The notes under the pieces: generated by a model
Databases searched by the model: none
The model's input: the letters and a program-made list of their open reading frames with translations, nothing else
What the model was told of the DNA's origin: nothing
In this document: positions 11,447 to 22,536 of the stretch, in pieces
Numbering within the stretch: position 1 is the stretch's first letter
How the letters are laid out: each line of letters starts with the position of its first letter
Position numbers and translations under genes: made by a program
Assembly: GCA_020284085.1 (NCBI GenBank)
Contig: JACEVL010000202.1
Location: 637,501 to 701,500 of the forward strand
Length of the DNA stretch: 64,000 nt
Reading direction: 5' to 3'
Source of the DNA: Aporrectodea caliginosa
Taxonomy: Eukaryota > Annelida > Clitellata > Crassiclitellata > Lumbricidae

Positions 11447-11821
11447 TAGGGCTGGGCATTTAACGCGTTATTAACGCGATTAATGCGTTAATTAATTAAC
11501 GCGATTAAATTTTTAACGCAGTTAACGCTCAATTATTATTAGAAATGCGCTAAAACAATTCTTGATAAAACCGCTCAGTTTAAACTTTAAAGTCAAAACT
11601 AAAAAGTAAAACAAGTACTGTATAGTAAAAGCATGTTTGCTTTTTGTTTGTTGACATTTATATAGCGCATATTAAATGTAACTACTCAGAGTCGGTAGAG
11701 TAGCACCGGTAGTTGTACTTGTTATCTAGTGTGACATGCGTTACAAATTAATCGCGTTATTAAAAATTTTAATCGTGCGATTAATTTCGATTAAAAATTT
11801 TAATCGTTGCCCACCCCTATA
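11447..11821. mobile_element. hAT MITE rich in TTAACGCGATTAA
   Basis: Left end TAGGGCTGGGCATTTAACGC, right end (inverted) TAGGGGTGGGCAACGATTAA, flanked by exact GTTTTAAG at 11439-11446 and 11822-11829. The right end carries an extra TA before the duplication. A fragment with ATTTATATAGCGC is nested at about 11658-11670. Confidence 0.75.
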
Positions 11822-11829
11822 GTTTTAAG

Positions 11830-12945
11830 GTTAATATAGAACGTGTCAGAGACAGTTCTGATTACACATTCATCTTTGCCCTATTTTCTGGGCACAAAAT
11901 ACGAAAAGATTTCCTCTGTTTTCTGACCTAGCTTCGGGCTTCGTGAGGCATGCAACGCAACAAGTAGACGAATTAGAGTTTGAGAATTGAACGATGGTGA
12001 ATGGAAACGAAGTGAACAGCTGGCATTGTAAGACCTCGACAATGTCAAGAGAAACCCGTCGTCCGCGCACCATGCAGAGTCTCAATAGAAAGATCTGCAC
12101 TGTCGACCAGCAAGTCTGTTATTTGCATCGATAGATCATAGATATCATATTATGCCGACCTAATCATTTCTTTGCTGAGTCTATGAAGAGAGAGAGGAGG
12201 TTCAAAACAAATAGGCCTGACCTGTGAGAAGATGGAAGGTTAAAACATTTTCCCTTTCTCCTAAAATTCTGTTTTTCTGTCTGTCTTTCTGTTTCTGTCT
12301 GTATCTGTCTGTCTGTATCTGTCTGTATCTGTCTGTCTGTCTGTCTGTCTGATCATTATTCATCAGTAACAAATGATAATATTTCTATAGAAGATTTGGC
12401 ATCATGACAATGTCGTTGAGAGCCTGTGCTGTCAGAAACTTTGTATGCGGTTATAGCTACTCGATTGCATGACCGTAAGATCCATGGACATGTTCATATT
12501 ATCTAAATATAGACAGAAAAAGACAGGGAGAGGCACACATACAGGTGAGATAGAGACAAACACAGACAGACAGACCAAGAGCCATAGGCAAGCGGATACA
12601 CGAAGATACCATACCATCAATGGTGTCCAACTATAGTAGCTTGACCTATGCGAAATCAATGTGTCAGGCTTGAGCTGCGTGACATAATACCTGTAGTGAA
12701 TGCGCTGTCAGTCAGTCTGGGAGACTGCAACTGTTGTGGTCGGATTCAATGACAGGACAGGTATTGGGAGACAAGCACCTGACGAGTGACTCCATTCCTT
12801 ATGCTTTATGTGTTCAGTTCATTAAATGTTCCTCTTCAATTCAGCCATAACTGTTCATTTCCTGTATAGCTCAGCTCTCTTTAAATATAATATATATAAA
12901 TATATATTATATATATATATATATATATTATAAACACTCATATAT

Positions 12946-12984
<39 letters not shown>

Positions 12985-13145
12985 CAAGTTCTCTCCGTCT
13001 TCAAGTGGTTTTAAATATGTGTTTGCAAAGTTTTATGTTTTTAGTATTAAGTCTATCACATTAAATTTGTGACCGAATTACTTTTAGCCTTACCAGCTTC
13101 AATCAGCGAATCGTTAAGTAATTGTTCTGCTGGTATAGCAGGCGC
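11830..13145. other. No gene recognised
   Basis: CTGT microsatellite at 12275-12350, AT repeat at 12886-12986, otherwise plain AT-rich sequence. Confidence 0.5.
12886..12986. repeat. (AT)n microsatellite
   Basis: Interrupted AT repeat, symmetrical enough to form a long hairpin. Confidence 0.9.
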
Positions 13146-14600
13146 AGAGTTGTTGAAAAGAGTTACTGAAAAGAGTTATTGAAATGAGTTATTGAATTGA
13201 ATTATTGAAATGAGTTATCGAAAGTATGATTGAAACGAGAAATTGAAATGAGATATTTAAATGAGTAACTGAAATAAGTTATTGAAATGAGTTATTGAAA
13301 AGAGCTATTGAAAATGAGTTATTGAAACCAGATATTGAAATGAGTTATTGAAAATAATTATTGAAAGGAGTTATTAAAAAGAGTTTTCAAAAAGAGCTAT
13401 TGAAAGAGTTATTGAAAAGAGTTATTGAAATAAGTAATTGAAACGAATGACTGAAAGTGTGATTGAAATGAGTTATTGAAATGAGTTATTGAAAAGAATT
13501 GTTGAAATGAGTTATTGAAATTAGCTATTCAAAACAGTTCTTCAAAAAGAGTAATTGAAAGGAGTTATTAAAAAGAGTTAGTTATTGAAAAGAGTTACTG
13601 AACAGAGTTATTGAAATGAGTTACTGAAATGAGTTGTTGAAATGAGTTGTTGAAATGAGTTATTGAAATAAATTAATTGAAAAGAGTTATTGAAAGAGTT
13701 ATTGAAAAGAGTTATTGAAAAGAGTTATTGAAAAGAGTAATTTAAAAGAGTTATTGAAAAGAGTTACTGAAAAGAGTTATTGAAAAGAGTTATTGAAAAG
13801 AGTTATTGAAAAGAGTTATTGAAAAGAGTTATTGAAAAGAGTTATTGAAAGGAGTTATTGAAAAGAGTTCTTGAAAAGAGTTATGGAAAGGAGTTATTGA
13901 AAGAGTTATTGAAAAGAGTTATTGAAAAGAATTATTGAAAGAGTTATTGAAAAGAGTTATTGAAAAGAGTTTTTGAAAAAAGTTATTTGAAAGAGTTATT
14001 GAAAAGAGTTATTGAAAAGAGTTATTGAAAAGAGTTATTGAAAAGAGTTATTGAAATGAGTTATTGAAAAGAGTTATTGAAAAGAGATATTGAAATGAGT
14101 TGTTGAATGGAGTTATTGAAATAATTAATTGAAAAGAGTTATTGAAAAGAGTTATTGAAAGAGTTATTGAAAAGAGTTATTGAAAAGAGTTATTGAAAAG
14201 AGTTATTTAAAAGAGTTATTGAAAAGAGTTATTGAAAGTAGTTAATGAAAAGAGTTATTGAAAAGAGTTATTGAAAGAGTTATTGAAAAGAGTTATTGAA
14301 ATGAGTTATTGAAAAGAGATATTGAAATGAGTTATAGAAAAGAGTTTTTGAAAAGAGATATTGAAATCAGTTGTTGAAATGAGTTATTGAAATAATTAAT
14401 TCAAGAGTTATTGAAAGAGTTATTGAAAAGAGTTATTGAAAAGAGTTATTGAAAAGAGTTATTGAAAACAGTTATTGAAAACAGTTATTGAAAACAGTTA
14501 CTGAAAAGAGTTATTGAAAAGAATTATTGAAAAGAGTTATTGAAAAGAGTTATTGAAAAGAGTTATTCAAATGAGTTATTGAAACAGAGTTATTGAAAAT
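13146..14600. repeat. 13-bp minisatellite (AGAGTTATTGAAA)n, array 1
   Basis: About 110 units of AGAGTTATTGAAA with variants (ATGAGTTATTGAA, AATTAATTGAA, single-base losses). The first 300 bp are the most divergent and the centre the most uniform. It lies between the PKC and L1-family genes. A second array in the same orientation starts at 26051. Confidence 0.95.
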
Positions 14601-15164
14601 ACCTATACTTAGCCTCCTTTATCTTGGGGAAACGAGGACAACAACTGTACTAACCAAGCTCGTACTGCTTAACTTCAAGCAAAAACGAAGCCCATACTTT
14701 TAAATAAAAATTAGTAGAAACTTTGCAGACAACAATTGTACATCAGTCAGTTTACTTTTCATAAATACTGAGACATATAATAGCAAAATTAATCAATACT
14801 CTAATAAAAATGTACATTTTGTACTATTTGTACATCGTTTTGAGTATATCTCTGAAACTATAAACCAACACAGCAACAACTGATAGGGCCTACAGGGCAG
14901 ATTTAAATTTTAACTGTGGCGACATTTTCAGTTTAAACAATTTCTAAAATGGAAACAAGTATTTGGTTTGAATTCAACAGAAAAATAAATAAAAAGCAAC
15001 AAATTCATATACTGCCACAAGAACAAATTCCGCAGCGGTTATGCATTCTAAAGTGGCAGATTTTTTAAATCTTGCACAATAGCTTTCAGCATTTTGATTT
15101 TAACTTTGCCGAGTTTGCAATTTCTAACACATAGCAACACTGATACCATTCTAGACAGAATGAA

Positions 15165-15540
15165 GATGTATTAATGAAGATAAAAAATTATATATCAATT
15201 AAGATATAACAAAACTATATATCAATTAAGATATATCACTGAAAAGATAGGAAATAACGACATACCAATGAAGATAACAGATTTAATATATTCGATGAAA
15301 AGATTGGGAATAGAGACACAGATTTCAGATATATTAATGAAAAGATACAGAATAAAGATATATCAAAAAAGATTTAAAATAAAGATATATCAATTAAGAT
15401 AAAGAATGAAGGTATACCAATACAGAACGATACAGAATTATGATATATCAATGAAGATATAGGCCTACAGGATCAGCCAACATAAAATGAAGATATATCA
15501 ACGAAGACAAGAAATGAAGATATATCAAACGAACAGAAAT
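15165..15540. repeat. Degenerate AT-rich repeat of AAGATATATCAATGAAGATA
   Basis: Roughly 20-bp motifs GATATATCAATGAAGATA and variants recur irregularly. An older, decayed tandem array. Confidence 0.65.
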
Positions 15541-15811
15541 AGTACAGCTTAGAGCACAACAGATATAAAATCAACACAGCAAGCTACTAGAAATGTATAA
15601 AGCTGAGTAGATTCTGGTTAACAAAACGACTACCCATTAAACTTCATTTTCCACAGAAAAATACACTGGCGTAATTACTTGCAAAGTTACACTCATTTGT
15701 AACTGTTGCGTAAAAGAGACTTATTCTACCATTCGATCGAGTAGACATTAAAGCTAGGATCATCACAATCATACATCCGACATCAGCAGAAGACTAGTAA
15801 CAATAGGCACC

Positions 15812-15930
15812 ATTGTAGTGGCATGGTTGTGTTACAGCACCATATAAATTGTCATCATTTTTATTATTATTGTAACGCCATGGCTTTGTTACTGCACCAT
15901 ATAAATTGTCATCATCACTATTATTAAGAT
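15812..15930. repeat. Tandem duplication of about 60 bp
   Basis: CACCATATAAATTGTCATCAT occurs twice, each preceded by GGCATGGTTGTGTTAC or GCCATGGCTTTGTTAC. Confidence 0.7.
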
Positions 15931-16316
15931 GTTCAACGAAGGCTTTGTTTTAAACGGTTGGAAGCACTTTAATGCATTTATCTTGAAAAGACAGTATATA
16001 AAATCTATGATCATAATTACGCAGTGAATGCTACAGTCAGTAATCAACCTGGCTATCACCAACAGTTGCAGAAAAACTTGTTTTGTTGAAATAAAACAGC
16101 ATGTGTAACACTGAAACTTGTTTCAGTGTCGCACTCTGCAATTCCACAAAACTGGCATTTCGTTGAAAAAAGCAATATTTGGAACTCTGGAACTTTTTAT
16201 TTTTAGTCAGTATAGCACCCTGCAAATATAGAATAAAACATCTGAGACAAACTTAAATAATCTCATCACAAACGTTTTTTCCTCAAAAGCATCCTTTGTT
16301 AAATTCATACTAAATA

Positions 16317-16560
16317 TTAAGAACAGTTTTCAAATTCTTGCAAAAAGGTGTATGCAGAGTATTTAGCTAAAAGAACACGCAGATCTGAGGGAAGATTATT
16401 CCACCTGGTCGGCCCAACCACTGAGAAGGCACGACGTTGCATCTTTGAAGTGCGCGCAAAGGGAACAACAAGTTCACCACAAGATACAGAACGAAGATTT
16501 CTGCGGGCAGCAATTACTGGCCTTATAGCAACTGGGTGGGTCAAATGCTCAAACCCTGTG
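16317..16560 (-). mobile_element. Non-LTR retrotransposon fragment, end of reverse-transcriptase ORF
   Basis: The minus strand encodes GELVVPFARTSKMQRRAFSV, VGPTRWNNLPSDLRVLL and TFLQEFE then a stop. The RRAFSVVGPTxWNxLPxxLR pattern is typical of the C-terminal end of animal LINE polymerases. The 5' part is lost. Confidence 0.75.
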
Positions 16561-16717
16561 GCAAATCTTATGTATAGCCTCAGCCAAATATTCCATCTGC
16601 ATATATATATTATCTCTAATTTTGATAAATCAGTCAGAACACTGTTCATCAGATGATCTGGTTTTAGAAGCTGTGGTGACTGATCCAGCCAATCCATCTC
16701 CTCCATTATATCCATAA

Positions 16718-16890
16718 TGGAACATAGTGGCTGACTGATTAGAGTGCTCACCTTGTAACGCTGGAGAGTATGGGTTCAAACTCATGAAGGAGATAGTTAC
16801 CGTGTAAAGACCTTGAGCAAGTCCTCCACTCACAATTGCTCAGTGTCATCGATTGATGCCTGGTCACTTGATAGTGGTGTTTAATAAATG
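16718..16890 (+). mobile_element. tRNA-derived SINE (GCTGACTGATTAGAGTGC head)
   Basis: GCTGACTGATTAGAGTGCTC, GGAGAGTATGGGTTCAAACT (B box) and CCTTGAGCAAGTCCTCCACT. Related pieces lie at 44225-44345 (minus) and 62370-62480 (plus). Confidence 0.65.
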
Positions 16891-18180
16891 CATAATAATA
16901 AAAATAATATCCAATTGACCTGTTCTGACTTTGCATCAACAGACTCATTTTCTCAGCACACAGGGTTTTGCGCATTAACTTCTTCCTATTTTCTGATTTT
17001 TTATTCTTTCATCTTCCAAATGCCTGCACTATTGACATAATTATCAAACAACACACAGCAAAACATGAAGATCATAAGTTTAACACCGCAAAGCTACTAC
17101 AACATTTAACCCTGATCAGACCAAGCTACAAACCTGGCCAACTGGTAGCCTAATACTTGTTCTAAACGACTACCAAAGGAAGGCATACTCATTTCCAGCT
17201 GTCAATCAAAACAACATACTAGAATTTTCAAAATTTCATCTCACACTCTCAGAAATTCTTAGTTCTATTCAGCCCTAAATTTGAAAGACTGCCAGTTTTG
17301 ATTATGGGTATTGGCCACTGTGTATTAAAATGCAATTCTACTTCGTAAAAGTCTTGATTCTTCTTAAGAATTAACTAATTTGGCATTCTGTCTTTAAAAA
17401 CTGAAAAACTGCATCTATATGCATTAAGCCTTTCACCAAAAGCTATACTTCAGCAACATTGAAAATACATTGAAAAACCGCGGCTACTACACATACTTGT
17501 AACATTTATGAGTATTCTGTAAAGTTCATTCACTAGCTATTCATCTATTTACAAGAACTGTCTCTTTGTACATCCACAATAACAAATCTCAATACACACA
17601 AAGACTCAGCTGAAACCACCACTGATGACAAAAATGTCGTCGAAGAACACTCCACAAGAAAAACTGTCTTCTCACGATAAGCAAAAGCCCGAAATTTATA
17701 AAATAGCTGCTCTGTATGAGACGCCTGTAAAGTGTGATTCAGAATTGTTCCAACATCTTTGAGACTGCAGATAATAATTTCCTGGAATATCTTCTACCTG
17801 TTATATTATGCTATGAAAATCATCCTATACACTGAAAATTCCATTGCTTACTTCATTTGAAATCATTGCCACAAGATACGAAATCCTTTTTTACACAATT
17901 TTATAAGAACAGCATATGAAAGAAAAACCATTAGACAGATATGCACGGCAAGGTAACACAGCCGGGTGACAGAATTACATCGCCGGATCCCACAACGAAA
18001 AGTCAAGCATCTCTCTTTGGAGTGTTCTCCGAAGGTTTCATTCAAAACCTCACGACTGCACCGTAGGCATATGTCCACATCACTCCATCAGACTGTGGTA
18101 ATGGCACAGATCGGTTAAGACCACGTCACCCACATTCTGAAAATCAGATAAGTTGATAAGGCAGACAGCAGTCTCTTCTT
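16891..18180. other. Region downstream of the L1-family stop, probably including its 3' UTR
   Basis: Nothing coding seen. The 3' UTR of the L1-family transcript should start at 18180 and run leftwards; no polyadenylation site was assigned. Confidence 0.45.
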
Positions 18181-18367
18181 CTAGATTTGGTGGTCGCCGG
18201 CCTTTCCTCGTCTTTTCTCGACACCGTAATCGCCGATGAACGAACCGTCTTCCGTGAACTTGCCGGCGTCGAGTTCGCCGTACTCGGCGAGGCTCGCCTC
18301 TTCGTCACTGTCCATCTTGATTGAACTGCTCAGCGATGCACGACTTCCCTTGAGCGGCTCTCCCTCT
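18181..18367 (-). CDS. L1CAM/neuroglian-family protein, last exon (ankyrin-binding tail and stop)
   Basis: This terminal exon encodes 61 residues and a TAG stop. Seen directly: GEPLKGSRAS, then DSDEEASLAEYGELDAGKF, then TEDGSFIGDYG, ending GKAGDHQI. In the L1 family (L1CAM, NrCAM, neurofascin, neuroglian, SAX-7) the tail carries an acidic stretch followed by EDGSFIGQY, the ankyrin-binding motif whose Tyr phosphorylation releases ankyrin and the spectrin cytoskeleton. The Tyr is kept here but the preceding Gln is Asp. The acceptor is TTTTAG followed by A GAG GGA. Its one-base phase completes the two bases left by the 19843-19921 exon, giving QRPEGEPLKG. The extension after FIGDY is basic and unlike tails I know. 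Confidence 0.9.
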
Positions 18368-18440
18368 CTAAAACATCAGCAACGACCAATTGGAAGGAGG
18401 CAGAGCTTCAATCTTTAATCAGATTCTCATAGGAACTGAT

Positions 18441-18874
18441 TAGGGCTGAAGATTTTAACGATTAATCAATTGATTACTCATTAAAAAGTTTAATAGATCA
18501 ATTTCGGCTTGCTCGATTAATTTTCTTACTTATTTAGTGATGTCGAGTGGCCAGTTTCCAGAGTAAACAATATGGTGAATAACGATAATGTGAAATATTT
18601 GAGTGGAAATTTAAGCGAGCATTTTGCATTTAATGTAAATGCTGATGGAAAAGTCGAAGACGGCGACAAAATTAACTGTCTTCATTGCAATAAACAGTTC
18701 GATTGAAGTTTTTTGTAGAAAGAAAGTAGTACCTAACTCAGTGAATACATTTTTACAGCTTTCACGCTTTACGTAACAGATACAAAGATACCAAATTAAT
18801 CGAAGTTAATCGATTAATCGAAGTTAAATTTTGGAGATTAATCGATTAAAAAATTCTACTCTGTACCAGCCCTA
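18441..18874. mobile_element. hAT-type element with BED zinc-finger remnant
   Basis: The ends read TAGGGCTGAAGATTTTAACG and, inverted, TAGGGCTGGTACAG, with AATCGATTAA-rich subterminal sequence. Flanks GAACTGAT and AAACTGTT agree at 6 of 8 positions, a decayed 8-bp duplication. Inside, a plus-strand ORF at 18572-18706 reads MVNNDNVKYLSGNLSEHFAF, NVNADGKVEDGDKI and NCLHCNKQFD, then stops. The C-x2-C and preceding residues look like the start of a BED finger from a hAT transposase. The rest of the transposase is missing. Confidence 0.75.
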
Positions 18875-19842
18875 AAACTGTTTCATCTCTGTCCTTCTGT
18901 ATGGTGTGCTCTGGACATGTATGTATAAAATCATAAAAACACCAATAAAAGTGAACAATTATTGGAAGGCAGAGTTTCAATCAAGCTCTCCTAGATATTG
19001 ATTCATGTCTGTCTGTCTATCTGCAAGAGTATACTGGATATGTATATAAATGTGTTTCGCCAGTGACTGTACTGTGTAGCCTCAATCCTTCTCATATTCG
19101 GTTAATTCAACGGCTGACATCAGGACTTCATCACTGCTGCTACACCATGAGAATCAACCAGTTGACGCTTTTAGTGAATATGAAAAAGTGGGCTAGATGT
19201 AGGCTATAGGGACAGGACAAATGAAAATACAATATTGTCAAGGACTGTTCTGCGGATGGTAGCAAGCGTCACAAAAATAAAATGCCAAGGACTAAATGAT
19301 TCTGCATAAAACAAGATGACTTCTAAACCCAGGAAGCAATTTTATTAAGCATTTATGCTGATGTGAAGCAATTCACTTCCAAACATAAACTGAATTTCTG
19401 TAACAAATAATATATTGCCATCAGAGTAAAGTACGAGATATTTGTGTTTCTACAGTGGTGCCTGAACGCTACTTGCGTTAGACTAGATTAAACAAATGAT
19501 TAAAATCATTAATTTAAACATTTCAAACTAAACTATATCAGAAAAGCTTAAACATAATGAGATCCAGTTAGTACATTTAAAGAGCGACATATAACGCGTG
19601 CGTGAATTGTATGAGAACAAAATAATTTGTTGGCACTTGACCAGGAAGAGGGAGGTAATGAAAGCATGTGGAAGGGGGAGGGATAGGGAAATGTAGAGGG
19701 CAAAGTCAAAACTAACAGGCATCAAAAGGGGATTTTAACTAGAAGGGATAATTTGCCAAACTAGCATGCAGATGTTGTTCATGAGTTAAGCAAATGTAGC
19801 TATAAATGACGTCAATGGTAAAACAAGATTTGTAATACTTAC

Positions 19843-19921
19843 GGTCGCTGATAGTCATGAAATCCACCAGCTGAAAGCTCTTTCTCAGGATCGTTTCCAT
19901 TCTTTCGTTCTTTTTTGTCAA
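19843..19921 (-). CDS. L1CAM/neuroglian-family protein, juxtamembrane cytoplasmic exon
   Basis: This 79-nt exon lies between a CAG acceptor and a strong GTAAGT donor. With the base donated by the upstream exon it reads V-DKKERKNGNDPEKE followed by LSAGGFHDYQR-P. The segment equals the short cytoplasmic exon of neuroglian/L1 proteins between the membrane anchor and the FIGQY region, where a GGFxEY-like motif is common. Phases (2 nt in, 2 nt out) match both neighbours. The identification rests on the joined reading frame and on context, since the exon is too short to recognise alone. Confidence 0.85.
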
Positions 19922-19967
19922 CTGCTCAAAACGAACATTGCACGTTAATCACATTTTGACAGCACAA

Positions 19968-20130
19968 CTAAGTAAGTAAGTAAGTAGGTATATTCTTTAT
20001 TAGTCAATTGCTAATCGCACGTTGGTGTACAGAAATCTTATAAACACAGTTAAAAGTATATAGCATCCTGACAATAAATGTTTTGTGCATCAAGTGAGTT
20101 AGTTAGTAAGTAAGCAAGAATGTCCCTTGA
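19968..20130 (-). mobile_element. Repeat with (GTAA)n end, copy 1
   Basis: Shares with 60085-60240 the order GTATATTCTTTATT, CGCACGTTGGTGTACAG, ATCTTATAAACA, AAAGTATATAGCATCCTG. A SINE or LINE 3' end in reverse. Confidence 0.65.
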
Positions 20131-20463
20131 TAAACCAACTGCCAACTGCACCTTGGTGTATAAACTATATAGTCTCGCATCTATCTAAGAACAGACCTTA
20201 TATATCATCTTAGTGAACTCCTCTGCGCTCAGTAACCACATTTTGCAGAGCAGTTAGTCCAGGTTAAATTCAAGTACAAACGATTCATTTCAGTATTTCA
20301 ATTACATAAATGTGGCCAGCTCTGAGAAAGAGAAGAGACCAGAGTGTTGAGGAAGGTTAGACACTATCATAAAAATGCCAAAGTAGCCTGTTGCTGTAAA
20401 GGCACTCCTAAACGAACCAAGCCGATACGATTCAACCGTGCAAGCACATTGGTTACAACAGAC

Positions 20464-20595
20464 CTGGATAGGTGTCGCCCTTGTTGCGTTGTAGACAGAT
20501 ACAGCAGCAGATCAAGAGAATGAGAATCAACATAATGACGGCGACTATGAGAAATATCCACCACAGGTCATCAAGTCCAGCCAACACGGCATCAG
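20464..20595 (-). CDS. L1CAM/neuroglian-family protein, transmembrane exon
   Basis: The exon encodes DAVLAGLDDLWW, about 24 hydrophobic residues (IFLIVAVIMLILILLICCCI) and CLQRNKGDTYP. The basic stop-transfer RNKG-x-YPV just inside the membrane is typical of L1-family proteins. The acceptor is TTTGCAG; the donor CCAG followed by GTCTGT is weaker than consensus. Phase is 2 nt in, 1 nt out. The single base carried over from the Ig exon ending at 22201 (C) plus CT gives a Pro codon, so PHPRA-P-DAVLAG reads through. No fibronectin-III exon was found between the two. Confidence 0.88.
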
Positions 20596-20844
20596 CTGCA
20601 AACGCCAAAGCAACATCTTAAACAACAGCAATTTTCTTAACCAACTTTTTGGTAGTCTATTTCATCCTAGATCCAATTTAAGGTTCAATCTTGGGTACCA
20701 AATAATTGTGTGACTTTCTTCATCCGCTTGCTTTGGCTATCTATCTTCTCTTCACTCAATACACAAAACATCAAACGAAGGCAGACTGAAACCAAGCCAT
20801 ACTCAGGTCAAATCAATCTGCTGACAAAAGCAGCTTTTTTACAA

Positions 20845-21195
20845 AGTCCATCAATTGGTTTCCCTTGAAATCAAAAGGTCGTGGGGTCGATGTTGGTTGA
20901 ACAGACTAAAATTTATGTGCAAGCAGTTTCACTATCCGATGACTAATCATCAATTGATGACACTGACCAATTATGACTTAAGGATTTGCCCAAAGTCCTT
21001 ACAGCAGAGTAACCGTCTTAGGGAGGCTCAAATCCGTACTCACCACATTACATTAGGATCCTGAGTGGCCGAGGCGGGTTGGTGCCCGCTTGCCACGCCG
21101 GCGCCTCGGGTTCGCTTCCCAGTCGGGTCAGTTTATCAGAGATTAATTTCTCGGATCTTTACTGCGGGTGGCTCGGCCGCATTATAAACGTGGAG
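20845..21195 (+). mobile_element. Two further tRNA-like SINE pieces in the L1-family intron
   Basis: 20845-21055 contains GGTCGTGGGGTCGATGTTGG and GGATTTGCCCAAAGTCCTTA. 21063-21130 contains GTGGCCGAGGCGGGTTGG (A-box-like) and CGGGTTCGCTTCCCAG (B box). With the next SINE they fill most of this intron. Confidence 0.6.
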
Positions 21196-21234
21196 TACAA
21201 TACAACACACAATACAACACATCACAATACAACT

Positions 21235-21467
21235 GGGGCGCGGTGGTTCAGGGGTATGTTCGGTGCCTTTGCAGCTGGAGGGCTGCGGGTTCGAATCCAC
21301 CTCAAAGCCGCCGCGTAGGGACCCTGGGCAAGTCCTTCACTGGCAATTGCTCATGCGCTTTCGGGCGTGAAACTCCGATTCAGCGTCCGCGAAGTAGTCG
21401 GGAGCGCCTCTGAATGGGAAATCTGGTTGGGGCGCTATAACAAGTGTTCAAATACAATACAATATTG
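21235..21467 (+). mobile_element. tRNA-derived SINE (GGGGCGCGGTGG head)
   Basis: GGGGCGCGGTGGTTCAGGGG, then GGGTTCGAATCCACC (B box), CCTGGGCAAGTCCTTCAC, and 3' end GGGGCGCTATAACAAGTG with a CAATA tail. Confidence 0.8.
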
Positions 21468-21715
21468 TAACTTAATTTGGGCAATGACCTATCCCTACCG
21501 TGCTCCAACTCGGCTACCGTGTCCCATATGGATAATGGTTTTGACCGAGTTTACTTGAAGCAACCAAGACGATGCATAGTACATATTATGATAACGTCAC
21601 CATAGAAGCCGTTAGATAAGATGATCATACTGCTCCAATCTCATCTCTGTATCTCCCAACATATCTTGTATCATTCTCTGACTCTCCCTCTATCGGTCTC
21701 TTCCTGTCTTTTGTT

Positions 21716-22103
21716 TAGGGATGCGTTAAACGATAAATCCGATTTATCGGTTTCGAAAACCATTATCGGTTTTCATTATTGACAAAACGATTGTCGAATT
21801 TTGCCTCTTATATGTACAGCGGAGTCTTCCACAGCCAACGAGGTAATAGTAGAACCCCACAGCGACGTATTATTGCCTCATATATAAAGCGGAGTCTTCC
21901 ACAACCAACGCAGGTAATAGTAGAACCCCGTGACGTTGTATGTACCGTTACGGTACGTAGCGATTATCGGATTTTCAGTAACTTGCATTATATGATAATA
22001 ATATTAAATTTTCTATGAAGGCCAATAAAAAAACGATAATCGGTTTAAAATCGGATTTAAACCGATAATCGGTTTGCCAAAAAAACCGATATTAACAACC
22101 CTA
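21716..22103. mobile_element. hAT MITE, CGATTATCGG family, copy 1 (L1-family intron)
   Basis: Ends TAGGGATGCGTTAAACGATA and, inverted, TAGGGTTGTTAATATCGG. Interior contains many CCGATTATCGG-like palindromes. Flanks CTTTTGTT and CTCTAGTT agree at 6 of 8. Two further copies lie in the FOXO intron. Confidence 0.75.
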
Positions 22104-22200
22104 CTCTAGTTATCTGCAACTCTGTCTCCATATCATCATGCACTTATCACATTACAGCCATAATATGTAAGAATGATATCACAACATCCGCATAACTTAC

Positions 22201-22536
22201 GCGCACGAGGATGTGGCAAATCGTCGGCATCAAGGCTTGCTTCTGCAGAGTCAAGACTGTAACCATTTCTGGCTTCGCAGCGGTAGCGTCCTCTGTAATG
22301 AACCCAGTCCGTGTAATTGTCTACGTTGAACGTGAGTGAGAAGTCTGAGCCGATGATGATTTTATTTGAGATATTTCGAACCCGTTCATCCCCGAAGTCG
22401 TCATTCTCGGCAACGCGGTACCATTCGATCATCACTGGTGTGCTGTCATCAGATTTGGCTTCGCAAGTGAAGTGGGTACTCAGACCAAACTCCTCTATGT
22501 AGATGTCCTCAGGTTTAACGATAATTGAAGTCTTTT
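22201..22536 (-). CDS. L1CAM/neuroglian-family protein, membrane-proximal Ig domain exon
   Basis: A single 336-nt exon encodes one complete extracellular Ig domain of 111 codons, phase 1 at both ends. Landmarks: KTSIIVKPED start, B-strand Cys in HFTCEAKS, C-strand Trp in IEWYRV, F-strand Cys in GRYRCEARNGYS, and linker DADDLPHPRA. Two N-glycosylation sequons (NIS, NYT) are visible. It resembles the last (sixth) Ig domain of neuroglian/L1 proteins, which normally precedes the fibronectin-III block. The acceptor CGACAG followed by AAAAGACT is preferred over the AAAAG six bases later because it gives the phase required by the upstream exon (G+AA = Glu). The donor is a consensus GTAAGT. Confidence 0.88.

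Noticed and set aside
13146..14600. CRISPR-like regular array
   Set aside because: Units are contiguous 13-mers without spacers, in a eukaryotic context.
21063..21310. tRNA genes suggested by B boxes GGTTCGxxTCC
   Set aside because: No complete cloverleaf; followed by SINE bodies and repeated elsewhere, so tRNA-derived SINEs.
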